This document shows, piece by piece, positions 1 through 9,046 of a DNA stretch of 64,000 nt; position 1 is the stretch's first letter; every line of letters begins with the position of its first letter. The position numbers were made by a program, and so were the translations under genes. The notes beneath the pieces are model-generated. The model made no database searches and was not told the origin of the DNA. It worked only from the letters and a program-made list of their open reading frames with translations. The DNA comes from Flavisolibacter nicotianae (GTDB lineage Bacteria; Bacteroidota; Bacteroidia; Chitinophagales; Chitinophagaceae). The DNA lies in the NCBI RefSeq assembly GCF_003628535.1, contig NZ_RBCI01000002.1:1-64000 (forward strand). The letters are read 5' to 3'.

Positions 1-322
1 ACCTGTCCAATTGACCTGCCGGTCTCCCTCAGGCAAAAGGAAACCATTGTCTCGTATAGTTTAAATATACGGAAGAAGTCTAATTTGATGAACGTCGATG
101 TTGGCTTGGTCATCTGGCAACTGGCAATTAATGTCCATACATCTTCACCCTTTAGGATTACGCCATATTTTCTTTGCTGCAATCTTAAAATGGAGTCTGC
201 ATTCTTATGAGTGCGTGTGCCTGAAGTACAACAATTTGGTTAATCCGGATACTGACAGGTGAACCGATGAGTAGCTTGATTTATAAAAATATCTTATGTA
301 TATTTATTTTAAACTAACGGTT
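1..322. other. gene-free leader region with an ~80 bp repeat
   Basis: I see no convincing coding region here. Positions 154-234 hold a segment that recurs, diverged, at 8509-8587: both begin AGGATTACGC, pass through TATTTTCTTTGC and end CCTGAAGT(A/G)CAACA. Both copies lie 90 bp upstream of a small membrane-protein gene, so this may be a shared promoter or leader. Confidence 0.5.
154..234 (+). repeat. ~80 bp upstream repeat, copy A
   Basis: Shares AGGATTACGC..TATTTTCTTTGC(T/C)GCA and a CCTGAAGT(A/G)CAACA end with 8509-8587. The TTTCTTTGC block resembles the Bacteroidota -7 promoter box (TAnnTTTG), but the A is missing. Confidence 0.5.
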
Positions 323-858
323 ATGAAGTGGATACGCCTGCTCCCGGTCTTCCTTTTTGTTTTTTGTTTACACGCCCCGGCCAATGCATTGCCTTTTCCT
401 TTTTTATCAACCTGTGTTTTCAACGACACCACGTCAACCACAAAAATAAAAGTGAATGCACCCATAAAAGAGAAAAAGGGCTTTTTTATCAGTTGAAGGA
501 AAAACTAACAGTGCTTTTTGCACGGACAGCACGACAGGATAACGTCGCAGCTGATCGGAAAAAGACGCTCACCATTGTGTCTGTAGCACTTGTGCTATTG
601 AGTATAGTGCTTTGGGCTGCAACAGGCTCTCTTTTGCCTGGGTTGTTTGTAATGGGCGGACTTTTCACGGCAGTCATGGCCACACATGGGAAACAACAGG
701 GAGAAATTCCAACAGCACCAAAAAACTCTGATACGCCTGGTGCCCCAAGCAAAAAAAGCTGGTTCAAGCGACATGCTGCAGTGATCATTGCCATCACCCT
801 TCTCCTGGGTGGACTTGCGGCGCTAGCCATTGCTTTCGGAAATATGAAATTTCATTAG
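323..858 (+). pseudogene. small membrane protein, frameshifted (or recoded)
   Basis: Two overlapping frames fit one protein. The first (ATG 323) gives a good signal peptide starting MKWIRLLPVFLFVF and ending HAPANA, then stops at 494-496. The second frame, entered near 487, carries two membrane segments (one starting LTIVSVALVLLSIVLW, one starting HAAVIIAITLLLGG) separated by a Lys/Gly/Pro-rich loop, and ends at 858. The switch needs a -1 shift in a short stretch containing an A5 run (473-477) and a T6 run (482-487). Without the shift, the second frame has a poor N-terminus and the first lacks its membrane segments. I infer one gene broken by an indel in a homopolymer, a sequencing error, or less likely programmed -1 frameshifting. 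The function is not recognised. Confidence 0.55.
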
Positions 859-1692
859 TGCTTTTTCTTTTCCGTCAGAAAAGAAAGATGCCGTTCGAAA
901 AGCTACCTGCATTTTTCGTCGTTTCAACAAGGCTAAAAAATTGGTATAAGGCTATTCGCCTTGCAAGGAAGTGACTGATATTAAAATGTACTCTGTGGAT
1001 CATGAGTAGCTTGAACCTTTTTAGGTAAGTTGTTCTTTATCAGTGAAATACGCTTGCAAAAAAGAAGTAGGTGACACGAGGGTGCACTGCCCGCGTTTGG
1101 CGTCGTTTCGGCTCGTTTTTAGAACTTCTTCGAAGATAAACACCTTTTTGTTTTTACAGTCATCGAAGATTAGTAACCAATGACAGATCGAAGATCTACG
1201 CTCTCAAATCTGTCAATGGTGTAGAATCGAGTAGAGGGAACACGCTGATTATTCTATTGCAAGAGACGCATTAATTCAAAGCTTTTCTTGAAAGTGACAG
1301 GGCATTCAGCCTTGGAATTCAAACTGGCAAAGGCGATAACCCGAGGACTGCTGAGGAGTGATGTCCTTACCAGGTACCTGGCGCAGAAAGAGCCTTGCCT
1401 TGGTGGTAGCTCACCTGCAGTTGCCCTTTCCCGGCGAGCGGTGGGGGCATTCCCCAAGGGGTATTTTCCGGGTGGGTCGGCAGGGATACTTTTGTAATTG
1501 ATTGCGGACAATTGGCCTTCCGGAGCTGCTGGAGTTGGTGCGGCGTGACCAGGGAGTCCCGCCAGAAAGTGGCCCCAAGCAAAACCATGGCGCTTGTCCG
1601 CTTGCCGGTTTCGCTTTACCCTTCCTGTGACTGAGGCGTAGCAGCGCTTTGCCTTGACACATTGGGTAACCGCCTTTCAGTTTCACTCGTTT
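859..1692. other. gene-free region containing repeat copy 1
   Basis: No open reading frame here looks like a real protein. The stretch 962-1240 is a diverged copy of the tRNA-end repeat described below. The rest (1241-1692) has short overlapping frames on both strands of biased composition and reads like decayed mobile DNA upstream of a DUF3871-like gene end. Confidence 0.5.
962..1240 (+). repeat. tRNA-end repeat family, copy 1 (diverged)
   Basis: Starts TGCAAGGAAGTGACTGAT and contains a degraded core (TGGATCATGAGTAGCTTGAACC). It continues through AAGTTGTTCTTTATCAGTGAAATACGC, GTGACACGAGGGTG, GCGTCGTTTCGGC and AGAACTTC, blocks also found in order at 12752-13056 and, split by an insertion sequence, at 9047-10530. 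Confidence 0.75.
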
Positions 1693-1695
1693 TAG

Positions 1696-1902
1696 GTGGC
1701 CAGGGATTATTACTCAGATGAACATTTTGGTCGGGAATGCAATGAAGAAATCAGCCTGTGGAAGTTCTACAACTTCCTCACGGCTGCCAACAAGTCGAGC
1801 TATATTGACCTGCTGCTCCCACGGGCTGCCAATGCCTCTGCGTTCGTGGATGGGGTGACTACGTCTTTCGAACACAGGAATCCGCATTGGTTCCTGAGTT
1901 AA
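1696..1902 (+). pseudogene. C-terminal fragment of a DUF3871-like protein
   Basis: An open frame of 68 codons follows a stop at 1693-1695. Its sequence (ISLWKFYNFLTAANKSSYID in the middle, HWFLS at the end) matches my memory of the C-terminus of DUF3871 proteins, which are carried on Bacteroidota mobile and plasmid regions. Full-length members are several times longer, so only the tail is left. No frame upstream joins it. The frame is coding-like up to its natural stop at 1900-1902, so I read it as a remnant of an excised or deleted mobile element, not as a functional gene. The family assignment is from memory and needs a profile search. Confidence 0.5.
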
Positions 1903-2023
1903 GCTGCTGCTTTTTGCTGTCCGTTCGTCCATTTCTCTTTGGTGATTTGGATGGATGGACAGTTTTTCATTGGCATATTGTACAGAAAGTATTTTGTATC
2001 TTTTGCTACAACATATAGTTCCG

Positions 2024-4420
2024 ATGCCTGCTTTGAGAAAATACTTGCTGTTTTTTTGGCCCTGTGCGATTTGGCTCTTCCATCCTGCTTTGCTTCTGGC
2101 TCAGCACAACGTCCGTTTTGTGGTAACCGAAAGGACAGCCATAAAGCACGACCGCATTTACCTGTCAGGGTCCTTCAACAATTGGGACTCCACAGCCAAC
2201 GCAACGTACCGGTTGCAGCCTTCTGAGAATGGAGCAAAAAGTCTCACTCTTCAGCTTCCCGCAGGGAAATACGAGTACAAAATCACACGGGGTAACTGGT
2301 TGACGGTGGAAAAAGATTCCTGGGGTCTTGAAATTGCCAATCACGTTATTACAGTTAGCCGTGATACCGTTGTTCACCACACTGTTGAGGCATGGCGTGA
2401 CCAAATCATTACCGACAAGTGGCAGGCGTTGGCAAATGCCAGAGAGGACACGGCAAAAGTTTTTTTACTGACACAACTGGCAAACATCTACGGCTACTAT
2501 CCGGAGTGGTACAACGCCGATTCAGCTTTGTTTTACGTTCGCAAAACATTGTTGCTGTTGCAGGCCATTAAAACATCGATGGAGTTTAAGGCATGGACAG
2601 CCCAACAGTATGTAGGCCGTTTCATTGACCTCCAGGAAATGGCAGCCAGTCTGTTGCACGCCTTTGGCAATTACTCAAAAGCCTTGGAATTACGGCTGAA
2701 AAATCTTCAACTGGCCCAGACGGAAAACAACCCATTTGTGATGGTTCGGGTTCTTGATGGGGTAACAAAGGAATACATTGCCATGCACGATTATGCAAAC
2801 GCCTTGATTTACGGCAGACGTTTGTTGCAGGGCCCAGTGTTATCTCCGTCGGGGGCCGATTACCTCGCGTGGCGTGGCAGTCTTACCTTAGCCGATGTCT
2901 ATTACTACAACGGCAAGCTTGACTCAGCTCTATTCTTTAGTCGGCAAGCCTATGAACTGTCCGAAAAGTTAACGGCATTTTACCAGAAAGTTTTTGCCCC
3001 TCAGCAATTGGGTGATATCTATGCAAAGTTGCACAATCGCTCGTTGGCATTTGTCTACTACAGAGAGACAATGACCCTTGCCGCTAAAAACCGTGATCTG
3101 GCGGCGCTGGCCAAAGTGCAACAGAGCATGGCCTCCCTTTTTGAACAAAGCGGTGTTCCTGATTCAGCTTTGTATTATGCCAAACATGCCTTTGCGATGG
3201 TTCAGGGTGAACCAGCGGATGTCAAGGCGTGGGGCGAGAACCCGGACGATTTTCTTTTGATCACTGCGCCACTAATTGCCAGACTCTACAACCAAAAAAA
3301 ACAAAATGACAGTGCCTACAAATACCTGAAGTTCTCTATTGATATCCGGGACCGGTTGTACAACGCAGAAAAGCTGCGAGAGTTTCAAAATGTCAGCTTT
3401 AACGAAAGCATCCGGCAGCAACAACAAGCACAGGAAGTCAAAGCAAAACAACAGGCGTATGAGACAAGAATGAAGTTGTACGGCCTTGCTTTTGGTATGT
3501 TGGTGTTGTTGATAGTTGCCGGGTTGTTGATACGGAATAATCGGAACAAGCAGAAGGCTTATACACTCGTGCAACACCAGAAAGTGGAAACAGAACGTGC
3601 CTATGAGCAGCTCAAAGCGGCGCAAAACCAATTAGTCCAACAGGAAAAAATGGCCTCACTTGGCGAACTCACCGCGGGCATTGCTCACGAGATCCAAAAC
3701 CCCCTCAACTTCGTGAACAACTTCGCGGCAGTCAACAAGGAACTGCTTTCGGAGATGAGGGACGAAATTGAAAAAGGAAATTTTGAAGGCGTGAAAGGCA
3801 TCGCGGGTGACCTGGAGGCCAACGAAGAAAAGATCAGCCACCATGGGAAAAGAGCTGATTCGATTGTCAAAGGCATGTTGCAACACGCAAGGGCCGGCAC
3901 CGGCAGGAAGGAACCCACAGACATAAATCAACTGGCAGATGAATACCTCCGGCTTAGCTTTCAGGGCATGAGAGCCAAAGACAAAACCTTCACTGCTAAC
4001 ATAGAAACGCACTTTGACACGAGCCTTAGCACCATCCGTGCGGTGCCACAGGACATTGGCCGGGTGCTGCTCAATTTATTCAACAATGCGTTTTACGCGG
4101 TGCGTGAAAAGCAAAAATCTCTCAATGGCCAATATGATCCGAAGGTTGAAGTGAGCAGCAAGGGGGAAGGAGATCACGTCTTGATCATTGTAAAAGACAA
4201 TGGTGTGGGCATGTCCCCAAAAGTGGCGGAGAAGGTCTTCCAGCCGTTCTTCACGACCAAACCCACCGGGGAGGGAACAGGCTTGGGTCTTTCACTGAGT
4301 TATGACATTGTTACCAAGGGGCATGGCGGTGAACTGAAAGTTGGTACAAAAGAGGGCGAGGGCAGTGAATTTATTGTGCAGTTGCCTAATTCAGGGCAGC
4401 AGTCAAACGGCCTGCAATGA
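2024..4420 (+). CDS. TPR sensor histidine kinase with N-terminal E-set (glycogen-binding-like) domain
   Basis: Membrane sensor histidine kinase, 798 aa from ATG 2024; the frame is open from 1955 but the 2024 start gives a proper signal peptide (ending ALLLAQ, ~27). Domains in order: a beta-sandwich E-set domain ~29-122 with the signature SGSFNNWD (48-55) seen in AMPK/CBM48-type glycogen-binding domains; a helical TPR-like region to ~455; one membrane segment ~485-506; a coiled coil; the H-box IAHEIQNP with phospho-acceptor His555; and a HATPase domain with NLFNNAFYAV, DNGVGM (~725) and GTGLGL (~751). It is first of three tandem paralogs and overlaps the next by ATGA (4417-4420), so they are probably translated together. 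No response regulator is adjacent. The sensed signal is unknown; the E-set domain suggests a glycan or protein ligand in the periplasm, which is inference. Confidence 0.88.
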   Translation: MPALRKYLLFFWPCAIWLFHPALLLAQHNVRFVVTERTAIKHDRIYLSGSFNNWDSTANATYRLQPSENGAKSLTLQLPAGKYEYKITRGNWLTVEKDSWGLEIANHVITVSRDTVVHHTVEAWRDQIITDKWQALANAREDTAKVFLLTQLANIYGYYPEWYNADSALFYVRKTLLLLQAIKTSMEFKAWTAQQYVGRFIDLQEMAASLLHAFGNYSKALELRLKNLQLAQTENNPFVMVRVLDGVTKEYIAMHDYANALIYGRRLLQGPVLSPSGADYLAWRGSLTLADVYYYNGKLDSALFFSRQAYELSEKLTAFYQKVFAPQQLGDIYAKLHNRSLAFVYYRETMTLAAKNRDLAALAKVQQSMASLFEQSGVPDSALYYAKHAFAMVQGEPADVKAWGENPDDFLLITAPLIARLYNQKKQNDSAYKYLKFSIDIRDRLYNAEKLREFQNVSFNESIRQQQQAQEVKAKQQAYETRMKLYGLAFGMLVLLIVAGLLIRNNRNKQKAYTLVQHQKVETERAYEQLKAAQNQLVQQEKMASLGELTAGIAHEIQNPLNFVNNFAAVNKELLSEMRDEIEKGNFEGVKGIAGDLEANEEKISHHGKRADSIVKGMLQHARAGTGRKEPTDINQLADEYLRLSFQGMRAKDKTFTANIETHFDTSLSTIRAVPQDIGRVLLNLFNNAFYAVREKQKSLNGQYDPKVEVSSKGEGDHVLIIVKDNGVGMSPKVAEKVFQPFFTTKPTGEGTGLGLSLSYDIVTKGHGGELKVGTKEGEGSEFIVQLPNSGQQSNGLQ

Positions 4421-6375
4421 GAAAAGTTCTCTTCATCATAGGCTTTTTATTATCCAATGGTTACGCGAATGCGCAACTGAACGAAGACAGTTTGTATGCC
4501 ATCATCAATCAGCACAAGGGCGACACAGCCGAAGTCATTGCGTTGGTTTATCTCGGTGCTCTACAGCAGCAGATCGACTCACTTCAGGAGTATGCAATGC
4601 AAGGCATGAGCCTGGCTAAAAAAATAGAGTACAAAAAGGGGGAAGCCGATTGCCTTATGCTCTTTCAGGATATTTATGCTCGCCAGGGCAATTTCAGCCA
4701 GACGATACAAACGAATTTAGATGCCTTGGCTATTTACCAGGACCTGAAGGATTTTACAGGTATAACCTCGGCGCAGGCCGAGTTGCAAGGAACTTACAGG
4801 GAGGTCGGCGATTATCGCAAGGCTTTGTCGCATGGTTTTTCGGGCCTGCAGACAGCGGAGGCCCACAATGTTCATGGCTCATTCTTTTTTCGGGGCCACC
4901 GCTGGGCCCCGTTGCTGTTGGCAGAGATTGGGCAAACCTATCTGTTGATGAATCAATTAGACTCCGCCTTATTTTACACCAAACAATCCATTGCGCAAAA
5001 AGAGCTGTTTAATGGAACTCCGTGGGAGTTTCCACTTTACCTGCTGGCAACCATCCTAACCATGAAGGGAGAATACAAACTGGCACTGGAAAAATACCGC
5101 GAGGCCCTGGAGTTGTGTCTACCCAACGACTTTTTAAGGGACACGTTGCAGATTTATAGCGGTATGTCAACTCTCTTTATAAACACAAGGCAATATGATT
5201 CAGCCATTCACTATGCTAGCATTGTTACAAAAGGCTGGAATAGTCAGTCTGAGTACAAAAACCTGCTGGAAGCCGTTCGTAACCTGGCGCAAGCCTACAA
5301 AGCAACAGGGAGCAAAGACAGCGCACTGAAATATTTAGAGGTTAGCCAGATCATAAAAGACAGTGTTTTTAGTGCCGAAAAAGACCGCAGTGTGCAGCAG
5401 GTAGCCTTTGATGCAAAGCTGAATGAAGAAGCCTTCAAGGCAGACCGGATTCGCTACAAGAGCAGGGTGCAATTGTTTGTTCTTGTTTCCGGTGTATTTG
5501 TCTTGTTGTTGATTTCCGTCATCTTGTGGCGGAATAACCAGCACAAACAGAAAGCAAAAGCAAAAATTGAAAAAGCGTATGAGACGTTAAAAGCAACGCA
5601 GGCACAGTTGATTCAACAAGAGAAGATGGCTTCACTCGGCGAACTGACGGCGGGCATTGCGCATGAGATTCAGAACCCACTAAACTTCGTCAACAACTTT
5701 TCCGAAGTAAACTGTGAACTGCTGGATGAACTGGAGCAGGCCAATGCACGAGGCAGGCCGGAAGAAGTACAAGCCATCGCTCGTGAGTTAAAGCAAAACG
5801 AAGAAAAGATTGCCTACCATGGCAAACGTGCTGATAGCATAGTGAAAAGCATGCTGCAACACTCCCGAGCCAGCACCGGCGAAAAACAACCGACTGACAT
5901 CAATGCCCTTGCTGATGAATACCTGCGCTTGAGTTACCAGGCGATGCGATCAAAAGACAAGTCGTTTCAGGCTGCGATAGAAACCCGTTTTGATAACGAC
6001 CTTCCTAAAATCGATGTTATACCGCAAGACATTGGTAGAGTTTTGCTGAACCTGTTCCAGAACGCTTTTTATGCGGTAAACGAAAAAAGAAAAACACGGG
6101 ACGGAACGTTTGCACCGGTTGTTTCAGTCAGTACCAACGAGCGGAACGGGAAAGCAGAAATTTGTGTAAAGGATAACGGCACCGGCATACCCCCAAAAGT
6201 ACAAGACAAGATCTTTCAACCCTTTTTCACCAGCAAGCCAACGGGTGAGGGCACTGGACTGGGTCTATATCTCAGTTACGACATCATCACCAAAGGACAC
6301 GGCGGTGAGTTGAAGGTGGAGACAAAGGAAGGCGAATACGCTCAGTTTACTGTCAAATTACCCATACTGACATAA
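4417..6375 (+). CDS. TPR sensor histidine kinase (paralog 2)
   Basis: Sensor histidine kinase of 652 aa. The start at 4417 overlaps the stop of the previous kinase gene (ATGA) and gives a signal peptide ending GYANAQ (~20). A periplasmic TPR-type helical region occupies ~25-340, a membrane segment ~349-372, then a coiled coil, the H-box IAHEIQNP with His416, and a HATPase domain (NLFQNAFYAV, DNGTGI, GTGLGL). The kinase core is very close to both neighbours (shared blocks MASLGELTAGIAHEIQNP, HGKRADSIVK, PTDIN.LADEYLRLS), pointing to tandem duplication. Unlike paralog 1 it has no E-set domain, and its TPR region has diverged, as expected if the three receive different inputs but share an output. 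The partner response regulator is not in this operon. Confidence 0.88.
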   Translation: MRKVLFIIGFLLSNGYANAQLNEDSLYAIINQHKGDTAEVIALVYLGALQQQIDSLQEYAMQGMSLAKKIEYKKGEADCLMLFQDIYARQGNFSQTIQTNLDALAIYQDLKDFTGITSAQAELQGTYREVGDYRKALSHGFSGLQTAEAHNVHGSFFFRGHRWAPLLLAEIGQTYLLMNQLDSALFYTKQSIAQKELFNGTPWEFPLYLLATILTMKGEYKLALEKYREALELCLPNDFLRDTLQIYSGMSTLFINTRQYDSAIHYASIVTKGWNSQSEYKNLLEAVRNLAQAYKATGSKDSALKYLEVSQIIKDSVFSAEKDRSVQQVAFDAKLNEEAFKADRIRYKSRVQLFVLVSGVFVLLLISVILWRNNQHKQKAKAKIEKAYETLKATQAQLIQQEKMASLGELTAGIAHEIQNPLNFVNNFSEVNCELLDELEQANARGRPEEVQAIARELKQNEEKIAYHGKRADSIVKSMLQHSRASTGEKQPTDINALADEYLRLSYQAMRSKDKSFQAAIETRFDNDLPKIDVIPQDIGRVLLNLFQNAFYAVNEKRKTRDGTFAPVVSVSTNERNGKAEICVKDNGTGIPPKVQDKIFQPFFTSKPTGEGTGLGLYLSYDIITKGHGGELKVETKEGEYAQFTVKLPILT

Positions 6376-6389
6376 TTTAAACAGGTCCC

Positions 6390-8435
6390 ATGCGCAAAGG
6401 GCTACTCTTCGCTTTATTCATTCTTTTCCGCTGGCTCACTGTCCAGGCCCAAGGAACTTCTGCCCAGCATCATTTGCAACAAATAAATCCGTTTAAAAAT
6501 GATACGACCAACATGTTGCACCTCCAAACCTTGGCCGAGGCCTATGAAGAGACAAATCCAGATAGTTCCTATTTCTATGCCGAACAACAGCTAAGTCTTG
6601 CCCGCAGCTTGCAACTCAAATTGAATGAAGCCTACGCGTTAAACGACATGGGCTATGCGCAGTTGAACATGGGCAATTATCCCAAATCCTTGCGATTTCT
6701 GTTGGCAGCGCTCGAAATTGCCGAAGACCCTGAAAGCGAACGACACGTTCTCCCGGAAAAATACCTGAACCCGAAAGATTATTTAAAGCGACCGGTGACG
6801 GCTCACATGCTTCGTCTTGAAATGTTGGGCACTACGCACAGTAATTTGGCTATTTTATACGGTAACACCGCCAGTTACGAAAAAGAGCTTTCTCATTTCC
6901 TGCTGGCCCGGACACTTGTGGAGCAAGCAGGCAACGGCTTTTTATTGTATTCCATCGACATGGGTTTGGGCAGGATCTACTTATCCCGACAGCAGCTGGA
7001 CTCGGCGCTGCGCTGCGAACAAAGGGCTTATCAGCTATGCCTGCAAACAGGCCATAAAAAATACCTCGGAAGCATTTTGCTGACTACCGCCAAGATTTAC
7101 GCTGCACGAGGCAATCCCGCACAAGCCAAGAATTATTTCAGACAAGCGTTGCTGGCCAGTGCTGAGGAAAAATACTTCCGTGGTGTGGTGGCCTGCAACC
7201 TCGCCCTGGCGAATTTGTTCCGGCAAGGCGGGCAAAAAGACTCCAATTTTTACTACGCCAACACCGCCTTTCAGTTGGCGCGGCACCTAAACATTCCGGA
7301 TTTGCTATTACGGTCCTATACCGAGCTGGCAGCATTTTATAAGTCTGTAAACAACAGCGATAGCGCCGTTAAATACCAGGGGCTCATCATTGGGGTGAAG
7401 GATAGCGTGTTCAATGCCAGACAAACGCAGCAGTTCAACAACATCGACGCATACGAGCAGCAACGCAAACAAGAATTGCAAGAGGCCAGGAAGTCCTTTC
7501 ATAATCGTTTACGTCTGTACGGGCTTTCGGTCGGATTGCTTGTGTTTCTACTGCTGTCGGTTGTTTTGTGGCACAATAACCGGCAACGGAAAAAGACAAA
7601 CTTTTTGTTGGAACACCAAAAAAGTAGAATTGAAAAGACGTTAGAACAACTCCAGGCCGCCCAAGCACAGCTCATCCAATCTGAGAAAATGGCCTCCCTT
7701 GGTGAACTGACTGCCGGCATAGCGCACGAAATTCAGAACCCACTCAACTTCGTGAACAATTTCTCGGAGACGAACAAGGAGTTAATTGAGGAGATACAAC
7801 AAGCAGCACAACAGGGAAGTCTACAGGAGGTAATTGCCCTTGCAAATGACCTCAAAGCCAATGAGGAGAAGATAGCTCACCATGGTAAACGAGCTGACAG
7901 CATCGTCAAAGGGATGCTTGAGCATTCCAAGGGGACAACAGGAGAAAAGCAATCAACCGACCTCAATGCCCTGGTAGCTCAGTACCTGCAGCTGGCCTAT
8001 AGCGGCTACCGGGCCAAAGACAAAACTTTCAATGCTGATTTAAACACTCAATACGATCAGGCAATTGGTAAACTAAGCCTTGTGCCACAGGAGATAGGAA
8101 GAGTATTGCTCAATCTTTTCAACAACGCTTTCTATGCCGTGCAGCAGCAGAAAGCACTACGCAATGGAACCTTTGAACCAGCGGTTACGGTTTGCACAAA
8201 ACAAGAGGAAGGCAAGGTCATCATCACCGTGAAAGACAACGGCACGGGCATCTCTCAAAAATCAATGGGCAAAATCTTTCAACCTTTCTTTACCACCAAG
8301 CCTACAGGCGAAGCAACAGGACTTGGATTGTCGTTAAGCTACGATATTGTCACCAAGGGGCATGGCGGGACATTGTCCGTTCAGTCAGTAGAAGGCGCGG
8401 GGAGTGAGTTCGTGGTGCAATTGCCTACCATTTAA
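6390..8435 (+). CDS. TPR sensor histidine kinase (paralog 3)
   Basis: Sensor histidine kinase of 681 aa, 14 bp after paralog 2, so probably in the same operon. Signal peptide to about residue 21 (ending TVQAQG); TPR-type region ~30-365; membrane segment ~373-395; coiled coil; H-box IAHEIQNP with His446; HATPase domain with NLFNNAFYAV and DNGTGI. One difference: the last ATP-lid motif reads GEATGLGL where the two paralogs have GEGTGLGL. This is a mild change and the essential G-x-G-L is kept, so I still expect an active kinase. The gene ends the operon; I see no strong terminator hairpin just after it. Confidence 0.87.
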   Translation: MRKGLLFALFILFRWLTVQAQGTSAQHHLQQINPFKNDTTNMLHLQTLAEAYEETNPDSSYFYAEQQLSLARSLQLKLNEAYALNDMGYAQLNMGNYPKSLRFLLAALEIAEDPESERHVLPEKYLNPKDYLKRPVTAHMLRLEMLGTTHSNLAILYGNTASYEKELSHFLLARTLVEQAGNGFLLYSIDMGLGRIYLSRQQLDSALRCEQRAYQLCLQTGHKKYLGSILLTTAKIYAARGNPAQAKNYFRQALLASAEEKYFRGVVACNLALANLFRQGGQKDSNFYYANTAFQLARHLNIPDLLLRSYTELAAFYKSVNNSDSAVKYQGLIIGVKDSVFNARQTQQFNNIDAYEQQRKQELQEARKSFHNRLRLYGLSVGLLVFLLLSVVLWHNNRQRKKTNFLLEHQKSRIEKTLEQLQAAQAQLIQSEKMASLGELTAGIAHEIQNPLNFVNNFSETNKELIEEIQQAAQQGSLQEVIALANDLKANEEKIAHHGKRADSIVKGMLEHSKGTTGEKQSTDLNALVAQYLQLAYSGYRAKDKTFNADLNTQYDQAIGKLSLVPQEIGRVLLNLFNNAFYAVQQQKALRNGTFEPAVTVCTKQEEGKVIITVKDNGTGISQKSMGKIFQPFFTTKPTGEATGLGLSLSYDIVTKGHGGTLSVQSVEGAGSEFVVQLPTI

Positions 8436-8508
8436 CTATCAAACATTTATTCTTCAATACTCCTATTAATCTATTGCGGGTTGCAATAGCCCGATACCTT
8501 CTTTTTTC

Positions 8509-8587
8509 AGGATTACGCTGTATTTTCTTTGCCGCAGTTCCACATGGCTGCGGTTTTCTTTTGTGTGGCTTTGCCTGAAGTGCAACA
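8509..8587 (+). repeat. ~80 bp upstream repeat, copy B
   Basis: Partner of 154-234, again 90 bp upstream of a gene for a small membrane protein. The best-kept blocks are AGGATTACGC, TATTTTCTTTGC(C/T)GCA and CCTGAAGTGCAACA; the middle has drifted. Confidence 0.5.
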
Positions 8588-8675
8588 CTGAAAAGCGACT
8601 GAAAAGAAATGGATACTTCTTCAAGGGCTGGCAGGTACCACAGCCCTTCTTTCTTCACTTCAAAAACAAACAATT

Positions 8676-8900
8676 ATGGCAAACAAACATCAACAACCGC
8701 AGTCCCAGCGTGGCTGCCTTATTGCTTTTATCATTGGTATCTTTATCGTTGTCGTCCTTGCAGGCGTGATAGACACCTGTGCTTCTCCCAGGAAGCCGGG
8801 TGATCCAATTTCAACGGTGCTGGTGTGGGCTTTTCTCCTAACCTCACTATATGTGTTGATCAACACAAAATTCAAGAAAGATGAGAATTGGTTCGAGTAG
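8676..8900 (+). CDS. small two-helix membrane protein of unknown function
   Basis: A 74-aa protein starting MANKHQQPQSQRGCL. It has two hydrophobic segments, ~14-32 (IAFIIGIFIVVVLAGVI) and ~48-62 (VLVWAFLLTSLYVLI), a short Pro/Gly-containing link, and a charged tail ending ENWFE. The start is preceded by an AT-rich leader typical of the phylum. It stands alone between the kinase operon and a tRNA-end repeat. I do not recognise a family. It shares an upstream repeat with the broken membrane-protein gene at 323-858, which hints that both belong to a co-regulated set of small membrane proteins. Confidence 0.6.
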   Translation: MANKHQQPQSQRGCLIAFIIGIFIVVVLAGVIDTCASPRKPGDPISTVLVWAFLLTSLYVLINTKFKKDENWFE

Positions 8901-9000
8901 CTCTCAATAGCTCATTCATTATTACCTTTAAGATCAGGAAAACAAAAGTTCTTTGGTTTTGTGTCATTCGTTTGAGGTGTATGTACGGCGTATGTGCAAT

Positions 9001-9034
9001 AAAAAAGGCTACAAGCTTTTTAACTTGTAACCTC
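9001..9034 (-). terminator. intrinsic terminator behind a tRNA 3' end
   Basis: Read on the minus strand: a GAGGTTACAAG / CTTGTAGCC stem with an A/T-rich loop, followed by a run of T (complement of 9001-9006). It lies just downstream of the tRNA 3' fragment at 9047-9068, as expected for a tRNA gene's terminator. Confidence 0.6.
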
Positions 9035-9046
9035 TTGATTTCTAAG

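Noticed and set aside
323-496. Programmed -1 frameshifting as the firm explanation
   Set aside because: The T6 site is preceded by C, and the A5 site by G, so neither is a canonical slippery heptamer; an indel is the simpler reading.
1411-1686. 91-aa minus-strand ORF
   Set aside because: Gly/Ser/Pro/Arg-biased translation in a decayed region with equally long frames on the other strand; nothing supports it.
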